64,000 bases of DNA from Knoellia koreensis (lineage in GTDB: Bacteria; Actinomycetota; Actinomycetes; Actinomycetales; Dermatophilaceae): the NCBI RefSeq assembly GCF_013041615.1, contig NZ_JABEPQ010000001.1, forward strand, positions 488,976 to 552,975, given 5' to 3'. The translations under genes were made by a program, and so were the position numbers. The notes below the pieces were generated by a model. That model was not told the DNA's origin and made no database searches. It saw nothing but the letters and a program-made list of their open reading frames with translations. Below, one piece after another: positions 44,635-52,389 of the stretch (position 1 is its first letter; every line of letters begins with the position of its first letter).

Positions 44635-45756
44635 TCAGGCCTTCCCGAGGATCGTCTCGAGCTCGGCGTGCTCCATCCCGTGCGCCTCCGCGACCCGCCC
44701 GTTGGTCACCGAACCGTCAAAGGTGTTGAGCCCCAACGCAAGTGCGGGGTCGGCGTCGAGCGCGGCGCGCCAGCCCTTGTCGGCCAGCGCCACGGCATAC
44801 GGGATGGTCACGTTCGTCAGCGCATAGGTGCTGGTGTGGGGAACGGCGCCCGGCATGTTGGCGACGCAGTAGAACATCGAGTTGTGGACCTGGTAGGTCG
44901 GATCAGCGTGGGTCGTCGGTCGCGAGTCCTCGAAGCAGCCGCCCTGGTCGATCGCGATGTCGACGAGCACCGACCCCGGCTTCATCCGCGACACCTGCTC
45001 GTTCGAGACGAGCTTGGGCGCCTTCGCACCCGGCACCAGCACCGCGCCGATGACGAGGTCCGCGTCGCTGATGGCACGGTCGATCTCGTAGGCGTTGGAC
45101 GCCACGGTCTGGCAGTGGCCCTGGTAGACGAAGTCGGCGTGCCGCAGCTTGGCGATGTCACGGTCGAGCAGCAGCACCTCAGCCTGCATGCCCAGGGCGA
45201 TCGCCGCCGCGTTCATGCCGCTCACACCCGCCCCGATGACGACGACCTTCGCGGCATACACACCGCTCACGCCACCCATGAGGACCCCACGCCCGCCCTG
45301 CGCCCGCATCAGGGTGTGCGCACCCACCTGCGGGGCGAGGCGACCGGCGACCTCCGACATCGGGGCCAGCAACGGCAACGTGCGGTCGGGCAGCTCCACC
45401 GTCTCGTAGGCGATACCGGTCACCTTGCGCTTCGTCAGCTCCTCGGTGAGCGGCCGGTCCGCGGCAAGGTGCAGGTAGGTGAAGAGCGTCTGGCCCTCGC
45501 GCATCCGGTCGTACTCCTCGGCCACCGGCTCCTTGACCTTGAGGATGAGGTCGCCCGTCGCCCACACGTCGTCGGCCGAGTCGAGGATCGTCGCGCCCGC
45601 CGCCTTGAAGTCCTCGTCCAGGATCGATGACCCCACACCCGCGTCCTTCTCGACGAACACCTCGTGCCCGTGCACCACCAGCTCGTGCACACCGGACGGC
45701 GTGATGGCCACCCGGAACTCGTTGTTCTTGACCTCGCGCGGGATGCCGACCTTCAT
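44635..45756 (-). CDS. ald: alanine dehydrogenase
   Basis: A 373-residue NAD-dependent enzyme interconverting alanine and pyruvate plus ammonia. It starts [23 protein letters not shown], with substrate residues in FTYLHLAAD and the Rossmann segment [20 protein letters not shown] near 169-188; the full-length family size is about 370. In mycobacteria ald is induced under low oxygen and by alanine. GGAGG lies 6 bases before the ATG but within a hairpin (see the site upstream). Confidence 0.94.
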   Translation of the reverse strand: MKVGIPREVKNNEFRVAITPSGVHELVVHGHEVFVEKDAGVGSSILDEDFKAAGATILDSADDVWATGDLILKVKEPVAEEYDRMREGQTLFTYLHLAADRPLTEELTKRKVTGIAYETVELPDRTLPLLAPMSEVAGRLAPQVGAHTLMRAQGGRGVLMGGVSGVYAAKVVVIGAGVSGMNAAAIALGMQAEVLLLDRDIAKLRHADFVYQGHCQTVASNAYEIDRAISDADLVIGAVLVPGAKAPKLVSNEQVSRMKPGSVLVDIAIDQGGCFEDSRPTTHADPTYQVHNSMFYCVANMPGAVPHTSTYALTNVTIPYAVALADKGWRAALDADPALALGLNTFDGSVTNGRVAEAHGMEHAELETILGKA

Positions 45757-45787
45757 CGAGAACCTCCATGTTCGGGAGTGGTTCTCG
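45757..45787 (-). promoter_or_regulatory. hairpin sequestering the ald ribosome binding site
   Basis: In the ald leader, CGAGAACC (minus, 45787-45780) pairs with GGTTCTCG (45764-45757). After a 2-base bulge TCC pairs with the GGA of the GGAGG Shine-Dalgarno sequence; loop CGAACAT. The stem ends directly at the start codon, so folding would hide the ribosome site. The same inverted repeat in DNA could instead bind an Lrp/AldR-type regulator. Confidence 0.5.
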
Positions 45788-45801
45788 AACGATATGCCCT
45801 C

Positions 45802-45978
45802 TCAGGCGGTGACGGATCCCGAGTGGAGCAAGGCGCCGATGAGCGCGTTGCGCCAGGGGAGAGGAGTCCGGTTCGGCGTGCGGCACGACGCGCTGCCGCA
45901 GTCGCACACCCACAGCCAGCCGTTGGCGCCGCGCAGAACGCGCGGGTGGTGGGTGCGGTGCAGGGCTCTCGTGCTCAC
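45802..45978 (-). CDS. small CxCG protein, paralogue B
   Basis: A 58-residue protein read from a GTG at 45978: it contains THHPRVLRGANGWLWVCDCG, then ASCRT, PLPWRN and LIGALLHSGSV. It aligns along its length with paralogue A at 42837-43019 (HHPRVLR, W-WVC-CG, WR, GAL-HS). TACCGT (minus, 45986-45991) ends 7 bases before the GTG, a leaderless arrangement that supports this start. It is located directly upstream of ald in the same orientation. Unknown function; two CxC/C pairs could bind zinc. Confidence 0.7.
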   Translation of the reverse strand: MSTRALHRTHHPRVLRGANGWLWVCDCGSASCRTPNRTPLPWRNALIGALLHSGSVTA

Positions 45979-46137
45979 GTCTTCGACGGTATGCCGCGTG
46001 CGCTGAGCAGGTGCTGAGACCCGCCGCAGGTGGGCCGACCGCAGGAGCAGGTTGGCCCGAACGGACGAGTTGACCTCGGGCGTGCTGTGGACCCGCGAGG
46101 TCCGGAGGGGGAGCCGTCGCTCGCTCGTTCCTCACGA

Positions 46138-46163
46138 GCTCCTCCCAAGCCCGAGGGAGGAGC
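46138..46163 (-). terminator. second hairpin downstream of tRNA-Leu
   Basis: GCTCCTCCC-aagcccga-GGGAGGAGC is a 9-bp perfect stem lying after the main terminator in the minus direction. The whole 45979-46216 stretch holds no gene; besides this hairpin it contains GACCTCG...CGAGGTC and GCTCG-ttcctca-CGAGC inverted repeats. Confidence 0.4.
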
Positions 46164-46171
46164 CGACGCGA

Positions 46172-46208
46172 AAGACGACCCCGACGAAAAGCGTGTCGGG
46201 GTCGTCTT
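46172..46208 (-). terminator. rho-independent-like terminator of tRNA-Leu
   Basis: AAGACGACCCCGAC (46172-46185) and GTCGGGGTCGTCTT (46195-46208) form a perfect 14-bp stem with a 9-base loop, extendable with one bulge. On the minus strand the stem ends in CTTT. It starts 9 bases after the tRNA 3' end. Confidence 0.75.
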
Positions 46209-46216
46209 CGCGTGAG

Positions 46217-46301
46217 TGTCCGGAGGGGGACTTGAACCCCCACGCCCGATAAAGGGCACTAGCACCTCAAGCTAGCGCGTCTGCCATTCCGCCACCCGGA
46301 C
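46217..46301 (-). tRNA. tRNA-Leu (anticodon GAG)
   Basis: An 85-base type II tRNA read on the minus strand. Acceptor stem GTCCGGG/TCCGGAC (one G-T pair), D-arm with TGGCGGAATGGCAGACGC, anticodon stem CTAGC/GCTAG around loop TTGAGGT giving anticodon GAG, a long variable arm (TGCCCTTTATCGGGCG) and T-arm with GGTTCAAGTCC. CCA is not encoded. A strong terminator follows. Confidence 0.95.
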
Positions 46302-46398
46302 AAGGGTGTCGTGCAAGCACTTTGGGGAGCGCCTGCCGCGACCCGGAACGATAGCACCCAGCCCCGCGGCATACCCAATCCGGTCCTAGGCTGGACGC

Positions 46399-47730
46399 AT
46401 GACTGCAGCCGCCGACGTGACCCGGCCCGAGGACGAGGTGGTGCGCATCTGCCGCGACCTCATCCGCATCGACTCGACCAACTTCGGCGACGGCAGCGGC
46501 CCGGGGGAGAAGGAGGCGGCCGACTACGTCGTCGCGCAGCTGCGCGAGGTGGGTCTGGAGCCCATCGTCGTCGAGTCCGACCCCGGCCGCACCAGTGTGG
46601 TCGTGCGGCTCGAGGGCGAGGACCGCAGCCGACCCGGACTGTGCATCCACGGCCACCTCGACGTCGTGCCCGCCAACGCCGCCGACTGGCAGGTCGACCC
46701 CTTCTCGGCCGAGCTGCGCGACGACTGCATCTGGGGTCGCGGCGCTGTCGACATGAAGGACATGGACGCGATGATCCTCGCCGTCGTCCGTGACCTCGCC
46801 CGGCGTGGGGTCAAGCCCCCTCGGGACCTGGTCATCGCGTTCTTCGCCGACGAGGAGGCCGGGGGCACGAAGGGCAGCCACTACGTCGTCGACCACCACC
46901 CGGAGCTGTTCGAGGGCGTCAGCGAGGCCGTGAGTGAGGTGGGTGGCTACAGCGTCACCGTGCCGACGAAGGGCGGCGAGGACACCCGGGCCTACCTCGT
47001 GCAGACTGCCGAGAAGGGCATCCTCTGGCTGCGGCTCGTGGCTCGCGGCCGCGCCGGGCACGGCTCCGTGCCCAACCCCGAGAACGCCGTCGTCAGGCTG
47101 GCCGAGGCCATCACCCGGATCGCGACGCACAAGTGGCCGCGCGAGTACATCGCGTCGGTGCGTGAACTGCTCGACGGGCTCTCTGAACTGACCGGCACCG
47201 GCTGGTCCGACGAGGACCTCGACGAGCTGCTCGACCACCTCGGCGGCGCGCAGGGCTTTGTGCGCGGAACGTTGCAGGACACCGCAAACTTCACGATGGC
47301 TGACGCCGGCTACAAGCACAACGTCATCCCGCAGAGCGCCGCCGCCTCGCTGGACTGCCGGTTCCTGCCCGGCCACGACGAGGACCTGCTCGCGACGGTC
47401 CGTGAGCTGGCCGGCGAGTTCGTCGACGTGGAGGTCGTGCACCGCGACATCGCCCTCGACGCGCCGTTCGAGGGGCCGCTCGTGGACGCCATGAAGGCCG
47501 CGCTGCTGGCCGAGGACCCCGGCGCCGAGGTGCTGCCGTACTGCCTGTCCGGAGGCACCGACAACAAGGCGCTGTCCACCCTGGGCATCACCGGTTACGG
47601 CTTCGCGCCGCTCCAGCTACCCGCTGACCTGGACTTCGCGCCGATGTTCCACGGCATCGACGAGCGCGTCCCCGTGAGCGCGCTCGAGTTCGGGACGCGA
47701 GTGCTGGCGCGGTTCGTCGCCACCTGCTGA
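46399..47730 (+). CDS. M20/M25/M40-family metallopeptidase/deacylase
   Basis: A 443-residue zinc hydrolase. The metal-site motifs are HGHLDVVP near 80-87 (His, Asp), the bridging-metal segment DEEAGGTKGS near 153-162 (Glu pair) and the C-terminal MFHGIDERVPV near 417-427. The dimerisation domain lies between (RGRAGHGSVPN). Candidates include dipeptidase and acyl-amino-acid deacylase; the substrate is open. TAGGCT (46387-46392) ends 6 bases before the ATG, a leaderless arrangement. Confidence 0.87.
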   Translation: MTAAADVTRPEDEVVRICRDLIRIDSTNFGDGSGPGEKEAADYVVAQLREVGLEPIVVESDPGRTSVVVRLEGEDRSRPGLCIHGHLDVVPANAADWQVDPFSAELRDDCIWGRGAVDMKDMDAMILAVVRDLARRGVKPPRDLVIAFFADEEAGGTKGSHYVVDHHPELFEGVSEAVSEVGGYSVTVPTKGGEDTRAYLVQTAEKGILWLRLVARGRAGHGSVPNPENAVVRLAEAITRIATHKWPREYIASVRELLDGLSELTGTGWSDEDLDELLDHLGGAQGFVRGTLQDTANFTMADAGYKHNVIPQSAAASLDCRFLPGHDEDLLATVRELAGEFVDVEVVHRDIALDAPFEGPLVDAMKAALLAEDPGAEVLPYCLSGGTDNKALSTLGITGYGFAPLQLPADLDFAPMFHGIDERVPVSALEFGTRVLARFVATC

Positions 47731-47831
47731 CAGCAGGCGACGACGCCTCCGGACGGCAGGGATACCGGGGCGTAACTTACGGCTCGGCCGCTCGTTGACA
47801 GGTCACACGCGCGCGCGCAAAGGAGCCCGTC

Positions 47832-48776
47832 ATGACCCGTCGCCTGTCCGTTGCCACCCGTGCTGCCGCTGTGGTGGCGGTCGCCGGAGCGTTCGTCGTC
47901 GCGGGGGCCGGTAGCGGCCAGGCCGCCGACGACCCCGTGGGGGACCTGGTCGGCCAGGTCGGCTCGGTGCTCACGGTGCCCACCGGAGCGGTGCCCACCG
48001 ACCTCCCCACGGGCGGGCTCCCCACGGGTATCCCCACCGGTCTGCCCACCGGGCTGCCGGGCACGTCTGGCACCCAGACCCCCGGGTCCACCGCCACCGC
48101 CCCTGCCAACCAGCCGAAGGCCAACGCCTCGAGCGCCCCGAAGGGGTCATCGGCGTCGGCGCCCCGGCAGGGAGCGGCGCCCACCTCCGCGCCAGGGGCC
48201 ACCGCAGCCGGGTCCTCACCCATCGGGTCGTTCTGCATCATCCCGAAGGCCGGCTCGCCCGCCTTCGAGGTCGCCGGCGACCTCCTGGGCCAGGACCTTG
48301 CCGGTCCACTGATCGAACAGTTCCCGCAGGCGGCCCAGCCGTGCCCGGCCGATGCCATCCCGGTCGGTGACTACCTCGGCGCGATCAACGTCAACGTCGA
48401 CGGACTGCTGGGCGCCTGCGTGCGCATCACCAAGGAGGTCGCGCCGCTGCAGACCAGCCTCGTCGTCCTCGACACCGAGCTCATCAAGACCCTGACCGAT
48501 GCCGGTCTGCCGCTGCAGCAGCTGGTCGTCCCGTGCCCGGCCGGAGCGGCTCCCGCGGCCCCGGGAGCCGGGTCCCCGCAGCAGCCCGGCTCCGCCGGTC
48601 CGGTGTCGGCAGCAGCCTCGGTCCGGGCCAACTCGGCAGCACCGCGGCTGGCCTACACCGGTGCCGACATCCTCCCGATGACCGCTGCCGGTCTGGCCCT
48701 GCTCGTCCTCGGCGGGATGTCGATGCGAGCCTCCAGCGTCGTCGCCCGCGTCACCGGCGGTCAGCGCCGGCACTGA
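47832..48776 (+). CDS. secreted LAXTG-anchored low-complexity protein
   Basis: A 314-residue exported protein: signal peptide 1-about 31 (cleavage near GQAADD), then Pro-Thr-Gly repeats at about 49-77 (PTGIPTGLPTGLPG), a serine/alanine/proline spacer, and a compact domain of about 130-236 with four cysteines (135, 171, 196, 235) that could form two disulfides. The C-terminal sorting signal is LAYTG at 273-277, a hydrophobic helix (about 278-296) and a basic tail ending RRH, the LAXTG form used by class E sortases of high-GC actinobacteria. AAAGGAG precedes the ATG. Function unknown. Confidence 0.82.
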   Translation: MTRRLSVATRAAAVVAVAGAFVVAGAGSGQAADDPVGDLVGQVGSVLTVPTGAVPTDLPTGGLPTGIPTGLPTGLPGTSGTQTPGSTATAPANQPKANASSAPKGSSASAPRQGAAPTSAPGATAAGSSPIGSFCIIPKAGSPAFEVAGDLLGQDLAGPLIEQFPQAAQPCPADAIPVGDYLGAINVNVDGLLGACVRITKEVAPLQTSLVVLDTELIKTLTDAGLPLQQLVVPCPAGAAPAAPGAGSPQQPGSAGPVSAAASVRANSAAPRLAYTGADILPMTAAGLALLVLGGMSMRASSVVARVTGGQRRH

Positions 48777-48799
48777 GCCGAGCGACCCGGCATACCGAA

Positions 48800-48816
48800 C
48801 GGGACGTCAGGTCCCG
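48800..48816. terminator. hairpin between the sortase substrate and DUF5703 genes
   Basis: CGGGAC-gtcag-GTCCCG is a 6-bp stem 24 bases after the sortase-substrate stop and 30 bases before the convergent DUF5703 stop. It is next to a CGGCATACC motif copy (48788-48796). It is a possible shared terminator. Confidence 0.4.
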
Positions 48817-48845
48817 CGGTCTCCCCAGCACTCCCCGCTGCGCAC

Positions 48846-49034
48846 TCAGCCGGCGCGGCGGGGAGCCCGGATGATCCTGCGGCGCAACCAGGTCCGTTGG
48901 ATGCCGCCAAGGTAGATGCGCGTGCGGTGCAGCTCCCAGTGCCCGTACTCGGCGGCCTCCGAAAGGGTGCGCCGGATCTCCGCCCGGGTGTCCTTGCGCG
49001 TGAAGCTCAGCACGCGGTACTCGTACTCGACCAT
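48846..49034 (-). CDS. DUF5703 small protein
   Basis: A 62-residue protein (MVEYEYRVLSFTRKDTRAEIRR at the start in sense; WELHRTRIYLGGIQRTWLRRRIIR later) matching the actinobacterial DUF5703 family. No cysteines or membrane segment; probably one small alpha-beta domain. A GTG directly before the ATG is an alternative start. Function unknown. It is divergent from the acidic protein gene at 49074. Confidence 0.75.
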   Translation of the reverse strand: MVEYEYRVLSFTRKDTRAEIRRTLSEAAEYGHWELHRTRIYLGGIQRTWLRRRIIRAPRRAG

Positions 49035-49073
49035 CACCCACCATTGTTCACCAGAAACCGATACCGTCGGGTC

Positions 49074-49403
49074 ATGACCGCTGACCCGCGTGGTGCGCTA
49101 GCCTCGCTCGTGACCGCGTTCGAACGCCACCTGGAGGCGTCCTCGTCCAAGCGCGGCGAGGAGGACCCCACCGTCATCGCGGCCTATGACGACCTGGCGG
49201 ATGCGTTTGCCGAGTACGACGACGCCCTGCTGCAGGCCTACGGCGAGATGACGCCGCTCGAGGTCTACGACGGTGACGACGAGGACGACGAGCTCGACGA
49301 CCACTCGGACGAGGATGGCGACGCGAGCGTCTACTCGGGCCTCGACGACGGTGACTACGACGAGGATGACGACGAGGACGAGGACGACCGCGCGCGCGTC
49401 TGA
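49074..49403 (+). CDS. acidic conserved hypothetical protein
   Basis: A 109-residue protein: a helical N-terminal part (TADPRGALASLVTAFERHLE) with alternating charged residues, and from about residue 70 an extremely Asp/Glu-rich tail. Such proteins are frequent in actinobacteria and sometimes labelled primosomal without evidence. The ATG is chosen because TACCGT (49062-49067) ends 6 bases before it; upstream starts would overlap the divergent DUF5703 gene. Confidence 0.65.
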   Translation: MTADPRGALASLVTAFERHLEASSSKRGEEDPTVIAAYDDLADAFAEYDDALLQAYGEMTPLEVYDGDDEDDELDDHSDEDGDASVYSGLDDGDYDEDDDEDEDDRARV

Positions 49404-49421
49404 CCCGCGTGGTCCGGGGCG

Positions 49422-50360
49422 CTAGGCGGAGACGTCGTCGAGCGCGACGACCAGCTCGTCCGGCAGCTCGAGCTCCTCGCTCGCCAGGGACGTGCGCAGC
49501 TGCGCCGTCGTGCGCGCGCCGATGACCGGGCTCGCGACGCCCGGTCGGTCCCGCACCCACGCGAGTGCGACCTCCGCGAGTGAGACGTCCAGTCCCTTGG
49601 CCGCGATGGCCAGTGCCTCGACCACCTGGGCGGCGTGGTCGTCGAGGTAGCGCGCGGTGAACCGGGGGAAGTCGCGCGAGGCTGCGCGTGAGTCGGCCGG
49701 TATGCCGTGTCGGTACTTCCCGGTGAGCACGCCACGTCCCAGCGGGGACCAGGGCATGAGGCCGAAACCGAGCGACTGCGCCGCCGCCAGGAGGTCGGGT
49801 TCTGGCGTGCGGTTGACGAGGGAGTACTCGATCTCGTTGGCCACCAACGGAACTCGCGCCTGCTCCAGCAGGGACATCGCGCGGGCGACCTGCCAGCCGC
49901 TGAAGTTGGAGACGCCGACGTAGCGGGCGCGCCCGGTGCTGACCGCCCACTCGAGGGCGGACAACGTCTCGGACAACGGCACGTCGTCGGACCAGGTGTG
50001 GACGAGCCAGAGGTCTACGTGGTCGGTGCCGAGCCGCTCCAGCGACGTGTCGAGCTGGTCGAGCAGGCTGTGGCGCGAGGTGTCGACCACCCGCTGCCCG
50101 GAGCGCCTCGAGATGCCGGACTTGGTGCAGATGACGAGCTCGTCGCGGGCGACGACGTCGTCGATGAGGCGACCGATGATCTCCTCGGACGCGCCGTCGG
50201 CATACCCGTGGGCGGTGTCGACGAGGTTGCCGCCGGCATCGAGGAACGTGCGCAGCTGCTCGTGCGCGCCCTCCTCGTCGGTCGTGCGGCCCCAGGTCAT
50301 GGTGCCGAGGGCGAGACGCGACACCCGCAGTCCCGAGGTGCCCATCCGTCGCTGACGCAT
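49422..50360 (-). CDS. aldo/keto reductase
   Basis: A 312-residue NADPH-dependent TIM-barrel reductase. The N-terminal MGTSGLRVSRLALGTMTWG and the catalytic tetrad (Asp and Tyr in NLVDTAHGYADG, Lys in VICTKSG, His in DLWLVHTW) are visible. The C-terminal cofactor segment SPVIGARTTAQL is present. Substrate unknown. TAGCGT (minus, 50368-50373) lies 7 bases before the ATG, a leaderless arrangement divergent from the LLM gene. Confidence 0.88.
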   Translation of the reverse strand: MRQRRMGTSGLRVSRLALGTMTWGRTTDEEGAHEQLRTFLDAGGNLVDTAHGYADGASEEIIGRLIDDVVARDELVICTKSGISRRSGQRVVDTSRHSLLDQLDTSLERLGTDHVDLWLVHTWSDDVPLSETLSALEWAVSTGRARYVGVSNFSGWQVARAMSLLEQARVPLVANEIEYSLVNRTPEPDLLAAAQSLGFGLMPWSPLGRGVLTGKYRHGIPADSRAASRDFPRFTARYLDDHAAQVVEALAIAAKGLDVSLAEVALAWVRDRPGVASPVIGARTTAQLRTSLASEELELPDELVVALDDVSA

Positions 50361-50367
50361 GGTGGCC

Positions 50368-50417
50368 ACGCTAGTGGTCGATGCCACAGCCGCGAGGGAG
50401 CGCCCCGCCGCTAGCCT
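50368..50417. promoter_or_regulatory. divergent leaderless promoters, AKR and LLM genes
   Basis: Minus-strand -10 TAGCGT (50368-50373) is 7 bases from the AKR ATG; plus-strand -10 TAGCCT (50412-50417) is 7 bases from the LLM ATG at 50425. No Shine-Dalgarno sequence precedes either start. Confidence 0.5.
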
Positions 50418-50424
50418 CACGACC

Positions 50425-51486
50425 ATGGAACTCGGTGTGAACCTCGGCTACTTCGGCATGGGTGTGGACGGCGACAACGTCGCGGTGGCCAAGGAGGCGG
50501 ACCGGCTCGGGTATGCCGTGGCGTGGGCGGCGGAGGCGTACGGCTCGGACGTGCCGACGGTGCTCGCCTGGATCGGGGCGCAGACCGAGCAGATCGGACT
50601 CGGGGCCGCGGTCATGCAGATCCCCGGGCGGTCGCCGGCGATGACGGCGATGACCGCTGCGACGCTGGACACGTTGTCCGGCGGACGTTTTCGGCTCGGC
50701 CTCGGTGTCAGCGGGCCCCAGGTCAGCGAGGGGTGGCACGGGGTACCGTTCGGGAAGCCGCTCGGTCGCACGCGTGAGTACGTCGACATCGTGCGGATGG
50801 CGATGCGCCGCGACACGGTCGCCTACGAGGGGGGTCACTACACGCTGCCGCTGCCCGACGGCCCCGGCAAGCCGCTCAAGCTGACGATCCGCCCGCCACG
50901 ACCCGACATCCCGATCTACCTCGCGGCCGTCGGCCCGAAGAACCTCGAGCTGGCTGGCGAGATCGCGGACGGCTGGCACGCGATCTTCTTCTCGCCCGAG
51001 CACTCCGGCGACCTCGTCGAGTCGGTACGGGTCGGTCGCCGCCGGGCCGGCAAGGGGACGACCGCAAACCCGTTGGAGGGCTTCGACATCGCCCCGTCGG
51101 TGCCGGTGGTGATCAGCGAGGACGTCGAGGCGGCAGCCGACGCGATCCGCCCGTACGCCGCGCTGTACGTGGGCGGGATGGGGTCACGGGAGCAGAACTT
51201 CTACAACCGGCTCGCCGTGCGCATGGGGTTCGAGAAGGAGGCCGCGCAGATCCAGGACCTCTACCTCGCCAAGGCACACCGGGATGCGGCCGCAGCGGTG
51301 CCGTTCGAGTTCATCGACTCCACCGCGTTGATCGGGCCACCGGAGCGGATCAAGGAGCGGCTGCAGCGGTATGCCGACGCGGGCGTCGGCACGTTGTCGG
51401 TGGCGCCCTTCGCTGGTGGGTTGGACGACCGTCTGCATGTCGTGCGGACCATGGCCGAGCTCATGGGGGAGACTGGGGCCGCCTGA
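50425..51486 (+). CDS. LLM-class F420-dependent oxidoreductase
   Basis: A 353-residue luciferase-like barrel: MELGVNLGYFGMGVDGDNVAVAKEAD at the start, GLGAAVMQIPGRSPAMTAM near 60-78, RFRLGLGVSGPQVSEGWHGVPFGKPLGRTREYV near 90-122 and PIYLAAVGPKNLELAGEIADGW near 163-184. This pattern matches the long F420-dependent class. Substrate unknown. The start at 50425 agrees with the -10 hexamer 7 bases upstream. Confidence 0.87.
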   Translation: MELGVNLGYFGMGVDGDNVAVAKEADRLGYAVAWAAEAYGSDVPTVLAWIGAQTEQIGLGAAVMQIPGRSPAMTAMTAATLDTLSGGRFRLGLGVSGPQVSEGWHGVPFGKPLGRTREYVDIVRMAMRRDTVAYEGGHYTLPLPDGPGKPLKLTIRPPRPDIPIYLAAVGPKNLELAGEIADGWHAIFFSPEHSGDLVESVRVGRRRAGKGTTANPLEGFDIAPSVPVVISEDVEAAADAIRPYAALYVGGMGSREQNFYNRLAVRMGFEKEAAQIQDLYLAKAHRDAAAAVPFEFIDSTALIGPPERIKERLQRYADAGVGTLSVAPFAGGLDDRLHVVRTMAELMGETGAA

Positions 51487-51510
51487 ACCGCTCCCCACGA
51501 GAGAAGAACA

Positions 51511-52365
51511 GTGCTCAGCTACCTGGATGCGATCATCCTCGGCATCGTCGAGGGCCTCACCGAGTTCCTGCCGGTCTCCTCGACCGGACACCTGACGATC
51601 ACCGAGAAGCTACTCGGCCTCAAGGTCGACGACCCGGGCGTCACGGCATACACGGCGATCATCCAGCTGGGCGCCATCGTGGCGACCCTCATCTACTTTC
51701 GGCACGACATCGTCCGCCTCATCGTCGCCTGGGTGCAGGGCCTCAAGGGTGGACCGGCTCGCGAGGCGCACGACTACCAGCTCGCCTGGGCGGTCATCGT
51801 CGGCTCGATCCCGGTGGGAATCGTCGGCTTCCTGGCACGCGACCTGATCAGCGGACCGCTGCGCAGCCTGTGGGTCGTGGCCGGGGCGCTGATCATCTGG
51901 AGCGGCGCGATGTGGTTGGCGGAAAGCCGCTACGCCATGCTCGAGCGGCACGACCGGACGCGAGGTGAGGGGGCCGTGACCTTGAAGGACGGGCTCTTCC
52001 TCGGGCTCGTCCAGTGCCTGTCGCTCATTCCCGGCGTCTCGCGCTCCGGCGCCACGATCTCGGCCGGCCTCTTCCGGGGGCTCGACCGCGTCACCGCGAC
52101 CCGACTGTCGTTCTTCATGGCGATCCCCGCGTTGACGGCTGCCGGACTGTTCCAGGCTGTCGAGGAGTCCAGCAACCTCGAGCTGCTCGGCATCGGCCAG
52201 ATGGCGGTCGGCATCGTCGTGTCGTTCGTGGTGGCGTACGCCTCGATCGCCTGGCTGCTCAAGTTCGTCGCGGGCCACAAGATCACGGCGTTCGTCTGGT
52301 ACCGCGTGGCGCTGGGTGTGGTGCTCATCGTGCTTCTCGGCGCCGGGGCGATATCGGCCACCTGA
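51511..52365 (+). CDS. uppP: undecaprenyl-diphosphatase
   Basis: A 284-residue membrane enzyme (BacA family) that dephosphorylates C55-PP to recycle the peptidoglycan carrier; overproduction gives bacitracin resistance. Motifs: EGLTEFLPVSSTGHL near 11-25 and PGVSRSGATISAGLFRGLDR near 172-191, with about eight hydrophobic helices. The GTG start has AGAGAAG upstream. Confidence 0.94.
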   Translation: MLSYLDAIILGIVEGLTEFLPVSSTGHLTITEKLLGLKVDDPGVTAYTAIIQLGAIVATLIYFRHDIVRLIVAWVQGLKGGPAREAHDYQLAWAVIVGSIPVGIVGFLARDLISGPLRSLWVVAGALIIWSGAMWLAESRYAMLERHDRTRGEGAVTLKDGLFLGLVQCLSLIPGVSRSGATISAGLFRGLDRVTATRLSFFMAIPALTAAGLFQAVEESSNLELLGIGQMAVGIVVSFVVAYASIAWLLKFVAGHKITAFVWYRVALGVVLIVLLGAGAISAT

Positions 52366-52372
52366 GCGAACG

Positions 52373-52389
52373 GCCCCTGCAGGCAGGGC
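52373..52389. terminator. hairpin between convergent uppP and corA
   Basis: GCCCCTGC-ag-GCAGGGC lies in the 24-base gap between the two stops; arms CCCTGC/GCAGGG are perfect with a very short loop. It is a plausible bidirectional terminator but weak as a hairpin. Confidence 0.35.

Noticed and set aside
45979-46216. Possible structured ncRNA (RNase P or tmRNA-like) because of several inverted repeats
   Set aside because: No conserved RNase P or tmRNA core sequences are visible; the repeats are better explained as tandem terminators after tRNA-Leu and a short spacer.
46052-46252. 66-codon plus-strand reading frame ending CPEGDLNPHAR
   Set aside because: It runs through the tRNA-Leu gene and its terminator; this peptide end is a well-known artefact of translating tRNA-Leu/Ser genes antisense.
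47980-48065. Tandem DNA repeat or CRISPR-like periodicity
   Set aside because: The periodicity encodes Pro-Thr-Gly units of the secreted protein; unit lengths vary and there are no spacers.
49260-49395. GAC/GAG-rich low-complexity repeat
   Set aside because: It encodes the acidic tail of the protein starting at 49074, an ordinary feature of that family.
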